Assembly (NCBI GenBank): GCA_021769425.1
Contig: JAETSX010000021.1
Coordinates: forward strand, 1 to 64,000
Reading direction: 5' to 3'
DNA: 64,000 nt
Origin: Eubacterium sp.
GTDB taxonomy: Bacteria; Bacillota; Clostridia; Lachnospirales; Lachnospiraceae
A model generated the notes under the pieces. It worked only from the letters and a program-made list of their open reading frames with translations. It had not been told where the DNA came from and made no database searches. This document shows, piece after piece, positions 34,521 to 43,326 of this stretch; the first letter of the stretch is position 1, and each line of letters begins with the position of its first letter. Made by a program: the position numbers and the translations under genes.

Positions 34521-34597
34521 TCATCAGGGCTCCTCCCAGCTTTCTTCCTTTTAGGATTCTCTTAGTATTTTCGCTGGGCCCCTCCTCATGATAAATG
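34521..34597 (-). repeat. 77-bp palindromic repeat, copy A
   Basis: Runs from ATCATCAGGGCTCCTCCCAGC to GCTGGGCCCCTCCTCATGATAAAT on the plus strand. The GCTGGG/CCCAGC arms can pair, giving a hairpin. It is near-identical to 34620-34696 and 37235-37311. On the minus strand it can be read as the peptide YHEEGPSENTKR..., but the frame is not a real gene. Confidence 0.85.
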
Positions 34598-34619
34598 CTG
34601 AGTCCCTCCTCATGGTACA

Positions 34620-34696
34620 TCATCAGGGCTCCTCCCAGCTTTCTTCCTTTTGGGATTCTCTTAGTATTTTCGCTGGGCCCTTCCTCATGATAAATT
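34620..34696 (-). repeat. 77-bp palindromic repeat, copy B
   Basis: Direct duplicate of copy A with only a few changes, separated from it by 22 bp that resemble the right end of another unit (GAGTCCCTCCTCATGGTA). It lies about 80 bp upstream of sigG. Confidence 0.85.
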
Positions 34697-34775
34697 ATAC
34701 CACGAAAATTTCTTGAATAAAAGTGGCAAATTACGTGCATTCTTTTAATACATCAAACTTTACGGAGGTAATGCC

Positions 34776-35579
34776 ATGGCTGCATATAAAGTAGAGATTT
34801 GCGGAGTCAACACAGCAAAACTCCCTGTATTAAAAGAAGAGGAAAAAAGCGACCTGTTTTCCCGCATAAAAGCGGGGGATCAGAAGGCGCGCGAAACTTA
34901 CATTAAGGGAAATCTCCGTCTTGTTTTAAGTGTGATCAAAAGATTTTCCAACAGTAATGAAAATGTAGACGATTTATTTCAAATCGGCTGCATTGGATTA
35001 ATAAAATCCATCGACAATTTCAATCCGGACATCGGCGTAAAATTTTCCACCTATGCAGTTCCCATGATTATCGGCGAAATCAGGCGGTATCTCAGAGACA
35101 ACAATTCCATTCGCGTCAGCCGTTCTCTCAGGGATACGGCTTACAAGGCAATCCACGCAAGAGAACTGCTGTCCAAAGAGTTGTCCAGAGAGCCCACCAT
35201 AGAAGATATCGCCAAAGAAATTGATATTCCCAAAGAGGACATTGTATTTGCCTTAGACGCCATCCAATGCCCGGTCAGCCTCTATGATCCGGTCTACACA
35301 GACGGCGGCGACACCCTCTATGTGATGGATCAGATCAGCGACAAGAAGAACAAAGAAGAAACCTGGGTGGAAGAACTCTCCTTAAGCGATGCCATGAAAC
35401 GGCTGAATGAACGTGAAAATTACATCATCAAGCTCCGCTTCTTCGAAGGAAAAACTCAGATGGAGGTGGCGGAAGAAATCCATATCTCCCAGGCCCAGGT
35501 CAGCAGACTGGAAAAATCTGCCTTAAAAAATATGAAAAACTATCTGTCTCTTACTCCCACTTGTCGCAGAGAGAATTAA
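34776..35579 (+). CDS. sigG: RNA polymerase sporulation sigma factor SigG
   Basis: Forespore sigma factor of 267 residues. The N-terminus KVEICGVNTAKLPVLKEEE is diagnostic for sigma-G, followed by region 2 (GNLRLVLSVIKRFSNSNENVDDLFQIGCIGL cut here; FSTYAVPMIIGEIRRYLRD), region 3 and region 4 (QMEVAEEIHISQAQVSRLEKSA). GGAGGTAATGCC precedes the ATG. In Bacillus it follows spoIIGA-sigE on the same strand; here it is on the opposite strand, separated by a hydrolase gene. Its last 29 bp overlap the 3' end of that convergent gene. Confidence 0.95.
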   Translation: MAAYKVEICGVNTAKLPVLKEEEKSDLFSRIKAGDQKARETYIKGNLRLVLSVIKRFSNSNENVDDLFQIGCIGLIKSIDNFNPDIGVKFSTYAVPMIIGEIRRYLRDNNSIRVSRSLRDTAYKAIHARELLSKELSREPTIEDIAKEIDIPKEDIVFALDAIQCPVSLYDPVYTDGGDTLYVMDQISDKKNKEETWVEELSLSDAMKRLNERENYIIKLRFFEGKTQMEVAEEIHISQAQVSRLEKSALKNMKNYLSLTPTCRREN

Positions 35580-37146
35580 TCTGATCCGCAAATTTTCCAA
35601 GTTCTTTGTTGGGACGCCCTTCGGATTTGCGGATAAGGGCAAGCAACCGTTCTCCAGCCGCCAAGAGCCTTGTGAAAACATTGGAAACGGCACGGTCTTT
35701 TGTCCTGCGCACTTTCTTCTCCCGGCTTCCCTGATCCAGGCAAAGGTTCGTTTCCAAATCATAGATATCGCCGCTGTAAGGCGCTGTGGCCTCCAGTCCG
35801 GTTTCTCTGGTAATCAGAGATGCAAAGGTATCGCAGACTCGATCCTCGCCGTGCACCACAAACACCCTTTTTGGAGTCTCCCCGAATGCCTTCACCCATT
35901 CCAGAAGATGCTGCTGATCCGCATGGCCGCTGATTCCGGCCAGATTTTTGATCTTTGCGTGCACCTCAATGGTTTCGCCAAACAGCTTTACTTCTCTTCC
36001 TCCGTTCAGAAGAATATTGCCCAGCGTTCCCGGCACCTGATATCCTACAAAAAGAATAGTGGAATCCTCGCGCCAGAGATTGTGCTTCAAATGATGGCGG
36101 ATTCTTCCAGCCTCGCACATACCGGAAGCTGAAATAATAACAACAGGCTTCTGGATGAAGTTAATCATCTTAGATTCCTCACTGGAAACTGCGACTTTAA
36201 GTCCTGGAAAACTGATTGGATTCTTCCCCTTTCGCACCAGCTCCAATGCCTCCTCGTCAAAGCACTCTCTCACATTTTTATGAAAAATATTGGTTGCCTC
36301 CACTGCAAGAGGGCTGTCAATATATACTTCAAAATCAGAAAATTCCGGCAAAAGGTTCTCCGTTTTGATTTTTCGGAAAAAATACAGCATTTCCTGGGTT
36401 CTGCCCACAGAAAAAGCAGGAATCACCACATTGCCCCCTCTGACAAATGTCTCCCTGCATACGTCAGCCAGCTCTCTTGCATAATCCGGCGGATTCTCAT
36501 GCAGACGATCCCCATAAGTAGATTCCATAACCACATAATCCGCCTCTCGGATATACTGAGGATTGCGGATTAACGGCTTATTTCCATGGCCGATATCGCC
36601 GGAAAATACCAGCTTTACCTGTTTATCCCCTTCCGTTCCCCAAATTTCAATGCTGGAAGAGCCAAGCAAATGGCCGGCGTCCACAAACCGAATGGTAATT
36701 TCCGGACAAAGTGTAATAATTTCCCCGTATTCACATGGAATGAAATAATCCAATACCCCAATGGCATCCTCCATGGTATACATAGGCTCCACCAACGGCT
36801 TTCCTGCACGTCTTCCTTTCCGGTTCCGCCACTCTGCCTCAAACATCTGAATATGGGCGGAATCCTTCAGCATAATGTTGCACAGCTCTACAGTCGCTCT
36901 GGTGGCATAGACTTTCCCCCGGAAGCCATGACTGTACAATAGCGGCAGCAGGCCGGAATGGTCAATATGCGCATGAGTAATCAGAATATAATCAATCTCG
37001 GCTGTTTTCACCGGAATCTCCTGGTTCTCATACAAATCCGGACCCTGTTCCATGCCGCAGTCTACCAGAAGATGCACATCCCCCATCTGCACATAATGAC
37101 AGCTCCCGGTTACCTCATGGGCTGCTCCTAAAAATTCAAGCTTCAA
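35551..37146 (-). CDS. Metallo-beta-lactamase/beta-CASP ribonuclease-like hydrolase
   Basis: A 531-residue protein of the MBL-fold RNA-specificity (beta-CASP) family. Metal-binding motifs are THAHIDHSG, a later histidine in DAGHLLGSSS, and VFSGDIGHG. The beta-CASP part has IPAFSVGRTQEMLYF, ASGMCEAGRI and SGHADQQHLLEW. Such proteins are RNA endo/exonucleases or related hydrolases acting in the cytoplasm. A C-terminal extension of about 75 basic residues is less conserved. It is convergent with sigG (29-bp overlap), so antisense interference between the two transcripts is possible. Specific substrate unknown. Confidence 0.88.
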   Translation of the reverse strand: MKLEFLGAAHEVTGSCHYVQMGDVHLLVDCGMEQGPDLYENQEIPVKTAEIDYILITHAHIDHSGLLPLLYSHGFRGKVYATRATVELCNIMLKDSAHIQMFEAEWRNRKGRRAGKPLVEPMYTMEDAIGVLDYFIPCEYGEIITLCPEITIRFVDAGHLLGSSSIEIWGTEGDKQVKLVFSGDIGHGNKPLIRNPQYIREADYVVMESTYGDRLHENPPDYARELADVCRETFVRGGNVVIPAFSVGRTQEMLYFFRKIKTENLLPEFSDFEVYIDSPLAVEATNIFHKNVRECFDEEALELVRKGKNPISFPGLKVAVSSEESKMINFIQKPVVIISASGMCEAGRIRHHLKHNLWREDSTILFVGYQVPGTLGNILLNGGREVKLFGETIEVHAKIKNLAGISGHADQQHLLEWVKAFGETPKRVFVVHGEDRVCDTFASLITRETGLEATAPYSGDIYDLETNLCLDQGSREKKVRRTKDRAVSNVFTRLLAAGERLLALIRKSEGRPNKELGKFADQINSLCDKWE

Positions 37147-37200
37147 ATTACCATCTCCTTTGTGAAAAATTTATGAATTCTATTGTATGACTGTATTACT

Positions 37201-37311
37201 CTTAATATTCTCGCTGGGTCCCTCCTCATGATAAATCATCAGGGCTCCTCCCAGCTTTCTTCCTTTTGAGGTACTCTTAGTATTCTCGCTGGGTCCCTCC
37301 TCATGATAAAT
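37201..37311 (-). repeat. 77-bp palindromic repeat, copy C plus a partial unit
   Basis: A full copy (37235-37311) is preceded by the right half of another unit (37201-37236, ATATTCTCGCTGGGTCCC...). Same orientation as copies A and B about 2.6 kb away, so the sigG plus hydrolase block is bracketed by direct repeats. It lies between the hydrolase start and the sigE stop. Confidence 0.85.
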
Positions 37312-37321
37312 TATACCACAT

Positions 37322-38062
37322 CTACTCGAATTTTACGATTTCTTTTTTCAGGCGTTTCATAATCTTTTTTTCCAGACGTGAAATATAAGACTGGGAAATT
37401 CCAAGAAGATCTGCCACCTCTTTCTGGGTCATTTCTTCTCCTTGAGGGCTGTTTAGGCCAAACCGCAGCTCCACAATGGTGCGCTCCCTGTCTGACAGCT
37501 TTGCCACTGCTTTTTTCAAAAGGTTTTTCTCCACTTCCGTTTCGATATCCCGATAAATAATATCCTCATCCGTTCCCAAAATGTCTGACAAAAGAAGTTC
37601 ATTTCCATCCCAGTCCACGTTCAGGGGCTCATCAATGGAAACCTCCATTCTGGTCTTATTATTTCGCCTTAAGTACATGAGGATTTCATTTTCAATGCAC
37701 CGGGAAGCATAAGTGGCAAGCTTGATATTTTTGGTGGGATTAAAAGTATTGATAGCTTTAATCAGCCCTATGGTTCCGATAGAGATTAAATCCTCCACGC
37801 CGATCCCTGTATTGTCAAATTTCTTGGCTATGTAAACCACCAGCCGCAGATTATGTTCAATCAGCACGCTTCTGGCATTTTCCGACTCATCGCCGGCAAG
37901 CATCTGAATACACCGGTTTTCTTCCACTGTTTCCAACGGCGGCGGAAGGATTTCCGCTCCTCCGATATAGTGGATGTCTCCTTTTTTCAATAACAGCAGA
38001 TTCCGAATATTCGGGATCAGCTTCAGCTGAAAATGCCGCGGTATTGTGATTTTGATATACAT
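37322..38062 (-). CDS. sigE: Sporulation sigma factor SigE (pro-sigma-E)
   Basis: Mother-cell sigma factor of 246 residues made as an inactive precursor. The pro-sequence of about 30 residues ends near [15 protein letters not shown], the usual processing region. Region 2 is seen in [22 protein letters not shown] and region 4 in [23 protein letters not shown]. It follows spoIIGA by 12 bp with GAAGGAGG, so protease and substrate are co-expressed. The promoter candidate upstream of spoIIGA suggests Spo0A control. Confidence 0.96.
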   Translation of the reverse strand: MYIKITIPRHFQLKLIPNIRNLLLLKKGDIHYIGGAEILPPPLETVEENRCIQMLAGDESENARSVLIEHNLRLVVYIAKKFDNTGIGVEDLISIGTIGLIKAINTFNPTKNIKLATYASRCIENEILMYLRRNNKTRMEVSIDEPLNVDWDGNELLLSDILGTDEDIIYRDIETEVEKNLLKKAVAKLSDRERTIVELRFGLNSPQGEEMTQKEVADLLGISQSYISRLEKKIMKRLKKEIVKFE

Positions 38063-38074
38063 CGTTGTCCTCCT

Positions 38075-38857
38075 TCAATTTTCCATACTTTTTCCATTCA
38101 ATATCACATCGCATCTGTCGTTCTGAAATAACTTTTCCTCTGCCATGCCAAAAACAGGCTTTTTTACATACACCGGATGGCGTTCCCGTATAATGTACAT
38201 TCCCTCCAGGGTAACTGTCTCCAACAGTCCCGATTCCTGCCCCAGAGAATGATAGGGAATCAGGCGCACCGACAGCTTCCCCTGCTGTACCTGTTTCTTT
38301 AAAATTTCTTTTTTAATAATATGTACCGGTCTGCCTACCAGAGGATCCATTAACAAATTCCCTGTATCATAAAAACCCTTTACAGAAATATTCCCTTCCC
38401 CGGTCACCAGAAGAAGGTCATATACGGTTTCCTTTTCTCTTTTTAAATGTCCCAGCATTTTTTCTGCCGCCGCAAGAAGCAGAGCCGCACCCGAGAGATA
38501 CCATACAACCTGCACCCCTGCAGCATTCTGCATCCCCCACTCCAGTATTCCGCCCAAAAGAAGAAACGCCAGATAGGTGATTGCACACTGCCCCAGAAAT
38601 TCTTTCTTCCCCCTGCTGCGGTAACACAGGAATACCATCCCGGGATTCACTAAAAAATGCACACAGATTTGATACCAGGTATAGTCGTCCCAAACAAAAA
38701 AAAGGAGCATAGAAACAGCCGTTCCCGCAAAGCTCCCCAATAACAGTCTTCCTGCCCGAATCTGCTGCTTCATAATCTTTCCTGCCATCCAAAGTGCCAG
38801 ACTGTCCATCGTAACATTTGTCAGGAACCATACGTCTGCATATAGTTCATATTTCAC
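38075..38857 (-). CDS. spoIIGA: Sigma-E processing peptidase SpoIIGA
   Basis: Membrane aspartic peptidase that cleaves pro-sigma-E during sporulation. Five hydrophobic segments fill residues 1-140; the cytoplasmic half has the active-site motif GFYDTGNLLMDP (DTG) and the following VGRPVHII. At 260 residues it is slightly shorter than the Bacillus protein. The start is GTG 38857, with GGAGGGC upstream; the next in-frame ATG is inside the conserved first segment. First gene of the spoIIG operon. Confidence 0.93.
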   Translation of the reverse strand: MKYELYADVWFLTNVTMDSLALWMAGKIMKQQIRAGRLLLGSFAGTAVSMLLFFVWDDYTWYQICVHFLVNPGMVFLCYRSRGKKEFLGQCAITYLAFLLLGGILEWGMQNAAGVQVVWYLSGAALLLAAAEKMLGHLKREKETVYDLLLVTGEGNISVKGFYDTGNLLMDPLVGRPVHIIKKEILKKQVQQGKLSVRLIPYHSLGQESGLLETVTLEGMYIIRERHPVYVKKPVFGMAEEKLFQNDRCDVILNGKSMEN

Positions 38858-38889
38858 CTATGCCCTCCTTTCCGAATATCCACAAGTAC

Positions 38890-38967
38890 AGTATAAACGG
38901 AAGATACAGATTTTTTTGTCAAACCATTGTCCACTTTGGAAAAAATTCTTTTACAGAAAACGACAAA
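38890..38967 (-). promoter_or_regulatory. spoIIG promoter candidate with long spacer and Spo0A box
   Basis: Minus strand: TTGACA (38922-38917) and TATACT (38895-38890) are separated by 21 bp, echoing the unusually long spacer of the Spo0A-activated spoIIG promoter of Bacillus. About 35 bp further upstream TTTGTCGTTTT (38967-38957) keeps the TTTGTCG core of the Spo0A box. The arrangement is right for Spo0A~P control. Confidence 0.6.
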
Positions 38968-38968
38968 C

Positions 38969-39002
38969 GTCCAAAAATCTCTGTATTGAGAGATTTTTGG
39001 AC
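38969..39002 (-). terminator. Hairpin downstream of the AraC/GyrI-like gene
   Basis: GTCCAAAAATCTCT and its exact 14-bp complement flank a 6-nt loop, 9 bp after the AraC stop. The following T content is weak. It insulates the spoIIG promoter from read-through. Confidence 0.65.
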
Positions 39003-39010
39003 TGTCTCTG

Positions 39011-39883
39011 TTACATCTTCTCCTGAAAGCCAATGACTTTCACAGGAATCCAAATCTCCGCATAATATTGGGAATCCTGCGTTCCACATTTAAAATCAGC
39101 GGGATTGCTGTAAGATTCAATATTATACCCTTCGGCAATCTCATACCGGCTTGAGGGCAGCCATTGGGAAAAAATCCTTCTGTTGCATTCCTGCAGCTGA
39201 AACGGCATAGGCCCTCTGCAGGGAAAAACCGCCCATGTATGAGCCGGAATCTCATATTCCTCCAAACACTTCCCGAAACCCTCTTCCTGCCGGAAATCAT
39301 CTGCGATCATATACCGAAACTGATTGCCCGCCATTTCTTCATCAAAGCAGATGCCATACTTTCCCATCAAAGACTTTTTCTCCGTGCAGACATGAACCTC
39401 ATCCCAATACCCGGGAACCTCTGTATTTGCAGTCTCGTAAGAAAATATCCGCGACATACCTATTACTTTGAAAGCAGGCTTTTCTTCAATCCTGTACTCC
39501 ATCACCGTGCCGCCCTCCAAAGATAACTTAATGTGCAGCGGTGCAAATGATTTCAGCGCTGCACCATTTTTTCTTACATCCGTCGGCGTGCTGCCATGAA
39601 ACCGGGTAAATGCTTTTGTGAAACTGTCCGGTGAATCATAACCATATTGAACTGCAAGATCAATTACTTTTCTGTCGGACGACAAAACCTCACTGCCTGC
39701 CAATGATAAACGCCGCATTCGAATATACTCGCCTACCGTATACCCGCACAGCATAGAAAAGCCTTTCTGAAAATAAAACGGAGATATATTCACTTCCGCG
39801 GCAACTCTGCCGATTGTCAAATCATCGGTGATATGTTCTTCTATATATGCAATTGCATCTTCTACTGCCCGAATCCAATCCAT
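39011..39883 (-). CDS. AraC-family regulator with GyrI-like effector domain
   Basis: A 290-residue regulator with reversed layout: the AraC helix-turn-helix pair is N-terminal (IGRVAAEVNISPFYFQKGFS and DLAVQYGYDSPDSFTKAFTRF). A GyrI/BmrR-type ligand-binding domain follows from about residue 125 (YRIEEKPAFKVIGMSR; ending AEIWIPV). This resembles Rob and other drug-responsive activators that bind small hydrophobic or cationic compounds. GGAGCGG precedes ATG 39883. It lies 68 bp after the transglutaminase-like gene on the same strand. Confidence 0.88.
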   Translation of the reverse strand: MDWIRAVEDAIAYIEEHITDDLTIGRVAAEVNISPFYFQKGFSMLCGYTVGEYIRMRRLSLAGSEVLSSDRKVIDLAVQYGYDSPDSFTKAFTRFHGSTPTDVRKNGAALKSFAPLHIKLSLEGGTVMEYRIEEKPAFKVIGMSRIFSYETANTEVPGYWDEVHVCTEKKSLMGKYGICFDEEMAGNQFRYMIADDFRQEEGFGKCLEEYEIPAHTWAVFPCRGPMPFQLQECNRRIFSQWLPSSRYEIAEGYNIESYSNPADFKCGTQDSQYYAEIWIPVKVIGFQEKM

Positions 39884-39951
39884 AAGCCGCTCCGTTTTCT
39901 GTCAGCAGAGGCATCCATTTACATGCGCCCATTGCCGTGCCCACTGCCTGT

Positions 39952-40878
39952 TTACAGGTTTCCCCAATCTGCGCCGTGGGCATACATACCCACCAGCGGA
40001 CTGTTTATAATTCGAAATTTTCTCTCCCTCTGCCAGATGTCATACAATTCATCAAAATACCTGTCCGGTTCCAAAAGCCGCTTTGCCAGTCCATCCAGTT
40101 CCTGCAGCTCTCCCTGGCTCAAATTGCCGATCCTTCCATCCAAATAGGCCGGCAAGAAGCTATAGGTCAGTTCATGGTTCATAAGGGCATGAAAATCGTA
40201 TAGCAGATAACGAATTACTGCCCCAAGAGCACGGGTTTTCTGACTGTCCGCAAATAAATACCGATTTCCGTCTGTTTCCCCGCTTCTCACCGCAAGATAG
40301 GCTTCTGCGGCCCAGTCAAAACTATCTGTGGGCATATCATACTGAGAAAGAGGCATTCCCCCTTCTTCATAAAAGCCATCCGCATCAAACGTGATCCAGC
40401 GTTCTTCTTCCCTGCTGTAATATTGGTTAATCCAGTGATCCATACTGACCCCCTCCTGAAAATAAGGCGCAAATCCGGCACGGCATCTGGCAGGCACTCC
40501 TTTTGCTTTTAAAATAGCGCTCATAAGAACTGACACATAACGGCATGTAACCACAATTTTATGTTCCACTTTCCTGTCCTTTACAAATCCTCTGGCATCC
40601 AGCCGAAACAGCTCAGAAACCAGAGCAGGCGCCGTCAACAGAACATCATCCTCGCACCGCATCCGATACCACGGATACCGGTTCATATCTCCATAAATAA
40701 GATTTGCATTGGCGTTGGCGTTTCCTTCCTGTAATGTTACCCTGTGTATCACCTGCCCGCATATCAACCTGCCAAGTTCTGAAACATCATCCGGCAGAGA
40801 ACGAAAATAATCTCCATACGCCCCGGCATATGTAAAAGTTCCTGTTTTTCTGTAATGCTCCAAAATATATTCTTTCAC
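39952..40878 (-). CDS. Transglutaminase-like cysteine protease-fold protein
   Basis: A 308-residue cytoplasmic protein with a transglutaminase-like core: the cysteine in CRYVSVLMSAILKAKGVPARC, the histidine in SMDHWINQYY, and the aspartate in WITFDADGF complete a Cys-His-Asp triad. Such stand-alone proteins are peptidases or amidases rather than cross-linkers in most bacteria. The start is GTG 40878 with GGAGGAAACC. No signal peptide is seen. It sits between ftsZ and spoIIGA, where Bacillus has unrelated genes. Substrate unknown. Confidence 0.75.
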   Translation of the reverse strand: MKEYILEHYRKTGTFTYAGAYGDYFRSLPDDVSELGRLICGQVIHRVTLQEGNANANANLIYGDMNRYPWYRMRCEDDVLLTAPALVSELFRLDARGFVKDRKVEHKIVVTCRYVSVLMSAILKAKGVPARCRAGFAPYFQEGVSMDHWINQYYSREEERWITFDADGFYEEGGMPLSQYDMPTDSFDWAAEAYLAVRSGETDGNRYLFADSQKTRALGAVIRYLLYDFHALMNHELTYSFLPAYLDGRIGNLSQGELQELDGLAKRLLEPDRYFDELYDIWQRERKFRIINSPLVGMYAHGADWGNL

Positions 40879-41081
40879 TGCGGTTTCCTCCCTATACGCT
40901 CTGCGGTATTTTTGTCCTTTTCAGCATATCCTTTTCCCATGGAGGTTTCCCGACAATTTCTGCTTTTTTCTGTCTGCAAAGCTCTGAATGGCTTTCTTGG
41001 CATCAGACGGCAACTATCCTTCCTAAACAGCCCTCTGTTTGTCTCTGAAGCGAAATGCTCTGCCTGTAAAACAAAAAGCCA

Positions 41082-41132
41082 CTGTATTAATACACACAGT
41101 CTGTCACAGCCATGCATACCGTATCAATACAG
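41082..41132 (-). terminator. Terminator of the dcw operon, after ftsZ
   Basis: Minus strand: CTGTATTGATAC (41132-41121) pairs with GTATTAATACAG (41093-41082), one G-U pair, and is followed by TGGCTTTTTGTTTT. It is 38 bp beyond the ftsZ stop. The rest of 40879-41169 shows no convincing gene. Confidence 0.65.
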
Positions 41133-41169
41133 CAACTTCAATATGTACACTTCTGTTTTCTTATCTTTA

Positions 41170-42393
41170 CTATTTCCTGGTATTCTTCAGGAATTCCGGA
41201 ATCTTGATATCACGCTCCGGCACTGTGCTCTCCGGTCTTCTGGGCCTCTGGATCCCAAGAGTGGAAGCCGTTACGCCAAGATTGCCGGATCCCGCTGTGG
41301 AAGCAGGTTGATTCACTGTTCCGTAAGGACTGGCCGGACGCGTCACAGAACCCAGATTGCTGGAAGTTCTTGCAGGACTTGCCATTCTGGAAGGCGTACC
41401 CTGGGCATATTTCATACTGGGCATTACCTTTGGAGCCGGAGCTGCATCGCCGAGACCCGTAGCAATTACAGTGACAATCGCCTCATCCGCCATGCTCTCA
41501 TCAAACTTGGCGCCGAAGATAATATTGGCATTCTCACCAGCCAAATCCTGCACATAGCTGGCTGCGTCGCTGCCGTCCACAAGGGAGATATCTCCGGAAA
41601 TATTGATAATCACATGAGAAGCTCCTGTAATGGTGGTTTCCAGCAAAGGACTTGCCACCGCCAGCTTCACCGCTTCTGTCGCCTTATCATCGCCCTTGGC
41701 CATTCCGATACCGATATGAGCCATTCCCTTATCCTTCATTACGGTCTGGACATCTGCAAAATCCAGATTAATCAGAGCAGGCACATTGATCAAATCGGTA
41801 ATTCCCTGTACAGCCTGCTGTAATACTTCGTCTGCCTTCTTCAAAGCATCCGGCATAGTGGTTCTTCTGTCCACAATCTCCAAAAGCTTGTCATTGGGGA
41901 TTACAATCAGGGTGTCCACGCTTTCCTTTAACCGCTCAATGCCTCCCATGGCGTTAATCATGCGGGCCTTAGCTTCAAACCGAAAGGGTTTCGTTACCAC
42001 GCCTACAGTCAAAATTCCCATATCCTTGGCAATCTTTGCAACTACCGGTGCGGCCCCGGTTCCGGTTCCGCCTCCCATACCGCAGGTTACGAATACCATA
42101 TCCGCACCCTTAATCTCTGCGGTCAGTTCATCAATGCTCTCTTCCGCCGCTTTCTGACCGATCTCAGGCTGCGCGCCTGCCCCCAGCCCCTTTGTCAGCT
42201 TCTCTCCGATCTGAACCAGCGTTGGCGCCTTACAAAGCGTCAGCGCCTGCTTGTCCGTGTTGATTCCAATAAACTCAACACCGCCGATACTCTCTTCAAT
42301 CATTCTATTGACTGCATTATTTCCAGCCCCTCCAACACCGATTACGATAATTTTTGCACTGGAATCTGCCTCTGTCGTCATTATTTCAAGCAA
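41170..42393 (-). CDS. ftsZ: Cell division protein FtsZ
   Basis: Tubulin-like GTPase that forms the Z ring. The 407 residues contain [16 protein letters not shown], the signature [17 protein letters not shown] and [12 protein letters not shown] flexible Pro/Ser-rich linker follows, and the conserved C-terminal peptide [15 protein letters not shown] docks partner proteins. I take TTG 42393 as start: AAAGGAGG lies 7 nt upstream and the product starts MLEI like other Firmicute FtsZ (MLEF), while the next ATG is too far from the site. It has its own promoter besides the cluster transcript. Confidence 0.97.
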   Translation of the reverse strand: MLEIMTTEADSSAKIIVIGVGGAGNNAVNRMIEESIGGVEFIGINTDKQALTLCKAPTLVQIGEKLTKGLGAGAQPEIGQKAAEESIDELTAEIKGADMVFVTCGMGGGTGTGAAPVVAKIAKDMGILTVGVVTKPFRFEAKARMINAMGGIERLKESVDTLIVIPNDKLLEIVDRRTTMPDALKKADEVLQQAVQGITDLINVPALINLDFADVQTVMKDKGMAHIGIGMAKGDDKATEAVKLAVASPLLETTITGASHVIINISGDISLVDGSDAASYVQDLAGENANIIFGAKFDESMADEAIVTVIATGLGDAAPAPKVMPSMKYAQGTPSRMASPARTSSNLGSVTRPASPYGTVNQPASTAGSGNLGVTASTLGIQRPRRPESTVPERDIKIPEFLKNTRK

Positions 42394-42460
42394 GGTTCTT
42401 CCTCCTTTTATCCTCTATCTGAACTTTTCTTTCTATTCCATATTTAAACTCTTATACACT

Positions 42461-42489
42461 ATACTATAATTTTTTGAAGAATTAATCAA
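42461..42489 (-). promoter_or_regulatory. ftsZ-proximal promoter
   Basis: Minus strand TTGATT (42489-42484), 17-bp spacer, TAGTAT (42466-42461) in the AT-rich 180-bp gap between ftsQ and ftsZ, about 68 bp before the TTG start. It would allow FtsZ to be made above the level of the upstream cluster. Confidence 0.65.
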
Positions 42490-42573
42490 TAAGAATTTTT
42501 AATTTTATTGTATTTTTTTCAGTGATATTTCTTTTTTACTTTCAAAAACAGCGCAAATTTCAGCAAAAACCGT

Positions 42574-43323
42574 CTATCCGGCTTTTTCAAAAGCAATATC
42601 TGTTGTGTTTTCCGTCCAGCTTTCTAAGTGCAGCGTACCCTTCTGCCCATCCAGTTTGGGCATAATATGGGAAAGCCTTACCACCTTCTCATTCAGATTT
42701 TGGGCCTGTCCGATCAGGACCGTAATTTCCCCATAGTTCAGTGTAAAATTCCCTTCTCCTCCGTATCTGACATTTTCCGGAATCTGTTCATATTTTTTCA
42801 GCATCTGGGTCAGTGCCAGCAAATTTTTCAAAATATTTTTGCCTTTGATCGGGAGTTTTTCATACAATACAATTTGTTCCACATCCAGCCCGCTTACCAC
42901 CGGAACCCCTTCTATCACCTCCGATGACATTTCCACTACAAATCCGTCTTTGTCAAAGTAAGCATTCTGCCCCAATGCATCAATGTAAACCCTGCCCAGC
43001 AATGCTTTCTCATATACTTTGATTTCCAATGTGTGGGGTGATTTGAGAAAAACCTCCATACTGTCCACAAAAGGCATTTCTCTGGGCTCCACAAACTTGT
43101 ATTTAAAGTAAACATACAGGCTGTTCCAGCAATATTCATCATCCAACAGCCAGTCTTCCATGGCCTCATCGGAATAATGTTCATTGCCGGTTACTTTTAC
43201 CTTCTTTACGGTAAATACGTTAATCACAATCAGCGCCGCTATCGCAAAAAACAGCAAAATCATAAGAAATGTCAGCCCTGCCGTCTTCCATCGCTTCTTT
43301 TGTTTCCGTTTTCCTCTTCCCAT
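42574..43323 (-). CDS. ftsQ: Cell division protein FtsQ/DivIB
   Basis: A 249-residue bitopic membrane protein of the divisome FtsQ-FtsL-FtsB subcomplex. A basic cytoplasmic tail (GRGKRKQKKRWK) and a single membrane segment (about residues 16-36) are followed by the POTRA domain (VFTVKKVKVTGNEHYSDEAM) and the FtsQ beta domain. The start lies 3 bp beyond the ftsW stop, with GGAG inside the ftsW end. In Bacillus, murG and murB precede it; they are absent here. Confidence 0.9.
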   Translation of the reverse strand: MGRGKRKQKKRWKTAGLTFLMILLFFAIAALIVINVFTVKKVKVTGNEHYSDEAMEDWLLDDEYCWNSLYVYFKYKFVEPREMPFVDSMEVFLKSPHTLEIKVYEKALLGRVYIDALGQNAYFDKDGFVVEMSSEVIEGVPVVSGLDVEQIVLYEKLPIKGKNILKNLLALTQMLKKYEQIPENVRYGGEGNFTLNYGEITVLIGQAQNLNEKVVRLSHIMPKLDGQKGTLHLESWTENTTDIAFEKAG

Positions 43324-43326
43324 GTC

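Noticed and set aside
34495-34740. Minus-strand ORF of 81 codons with repeated YHEEGPSENTKR peptide
   Set aside because: It is made entirely of the 77-bp intergenic repeats and the sequence between them; the same DNA recurs at 37201-37311 without a matching frame.
40875-41117. 80-codon minus-strand ORF before the transglutaminase-like gene
   Set aside because: No homology or ribosome site, and it covers the ftsZ terminator hairpin.
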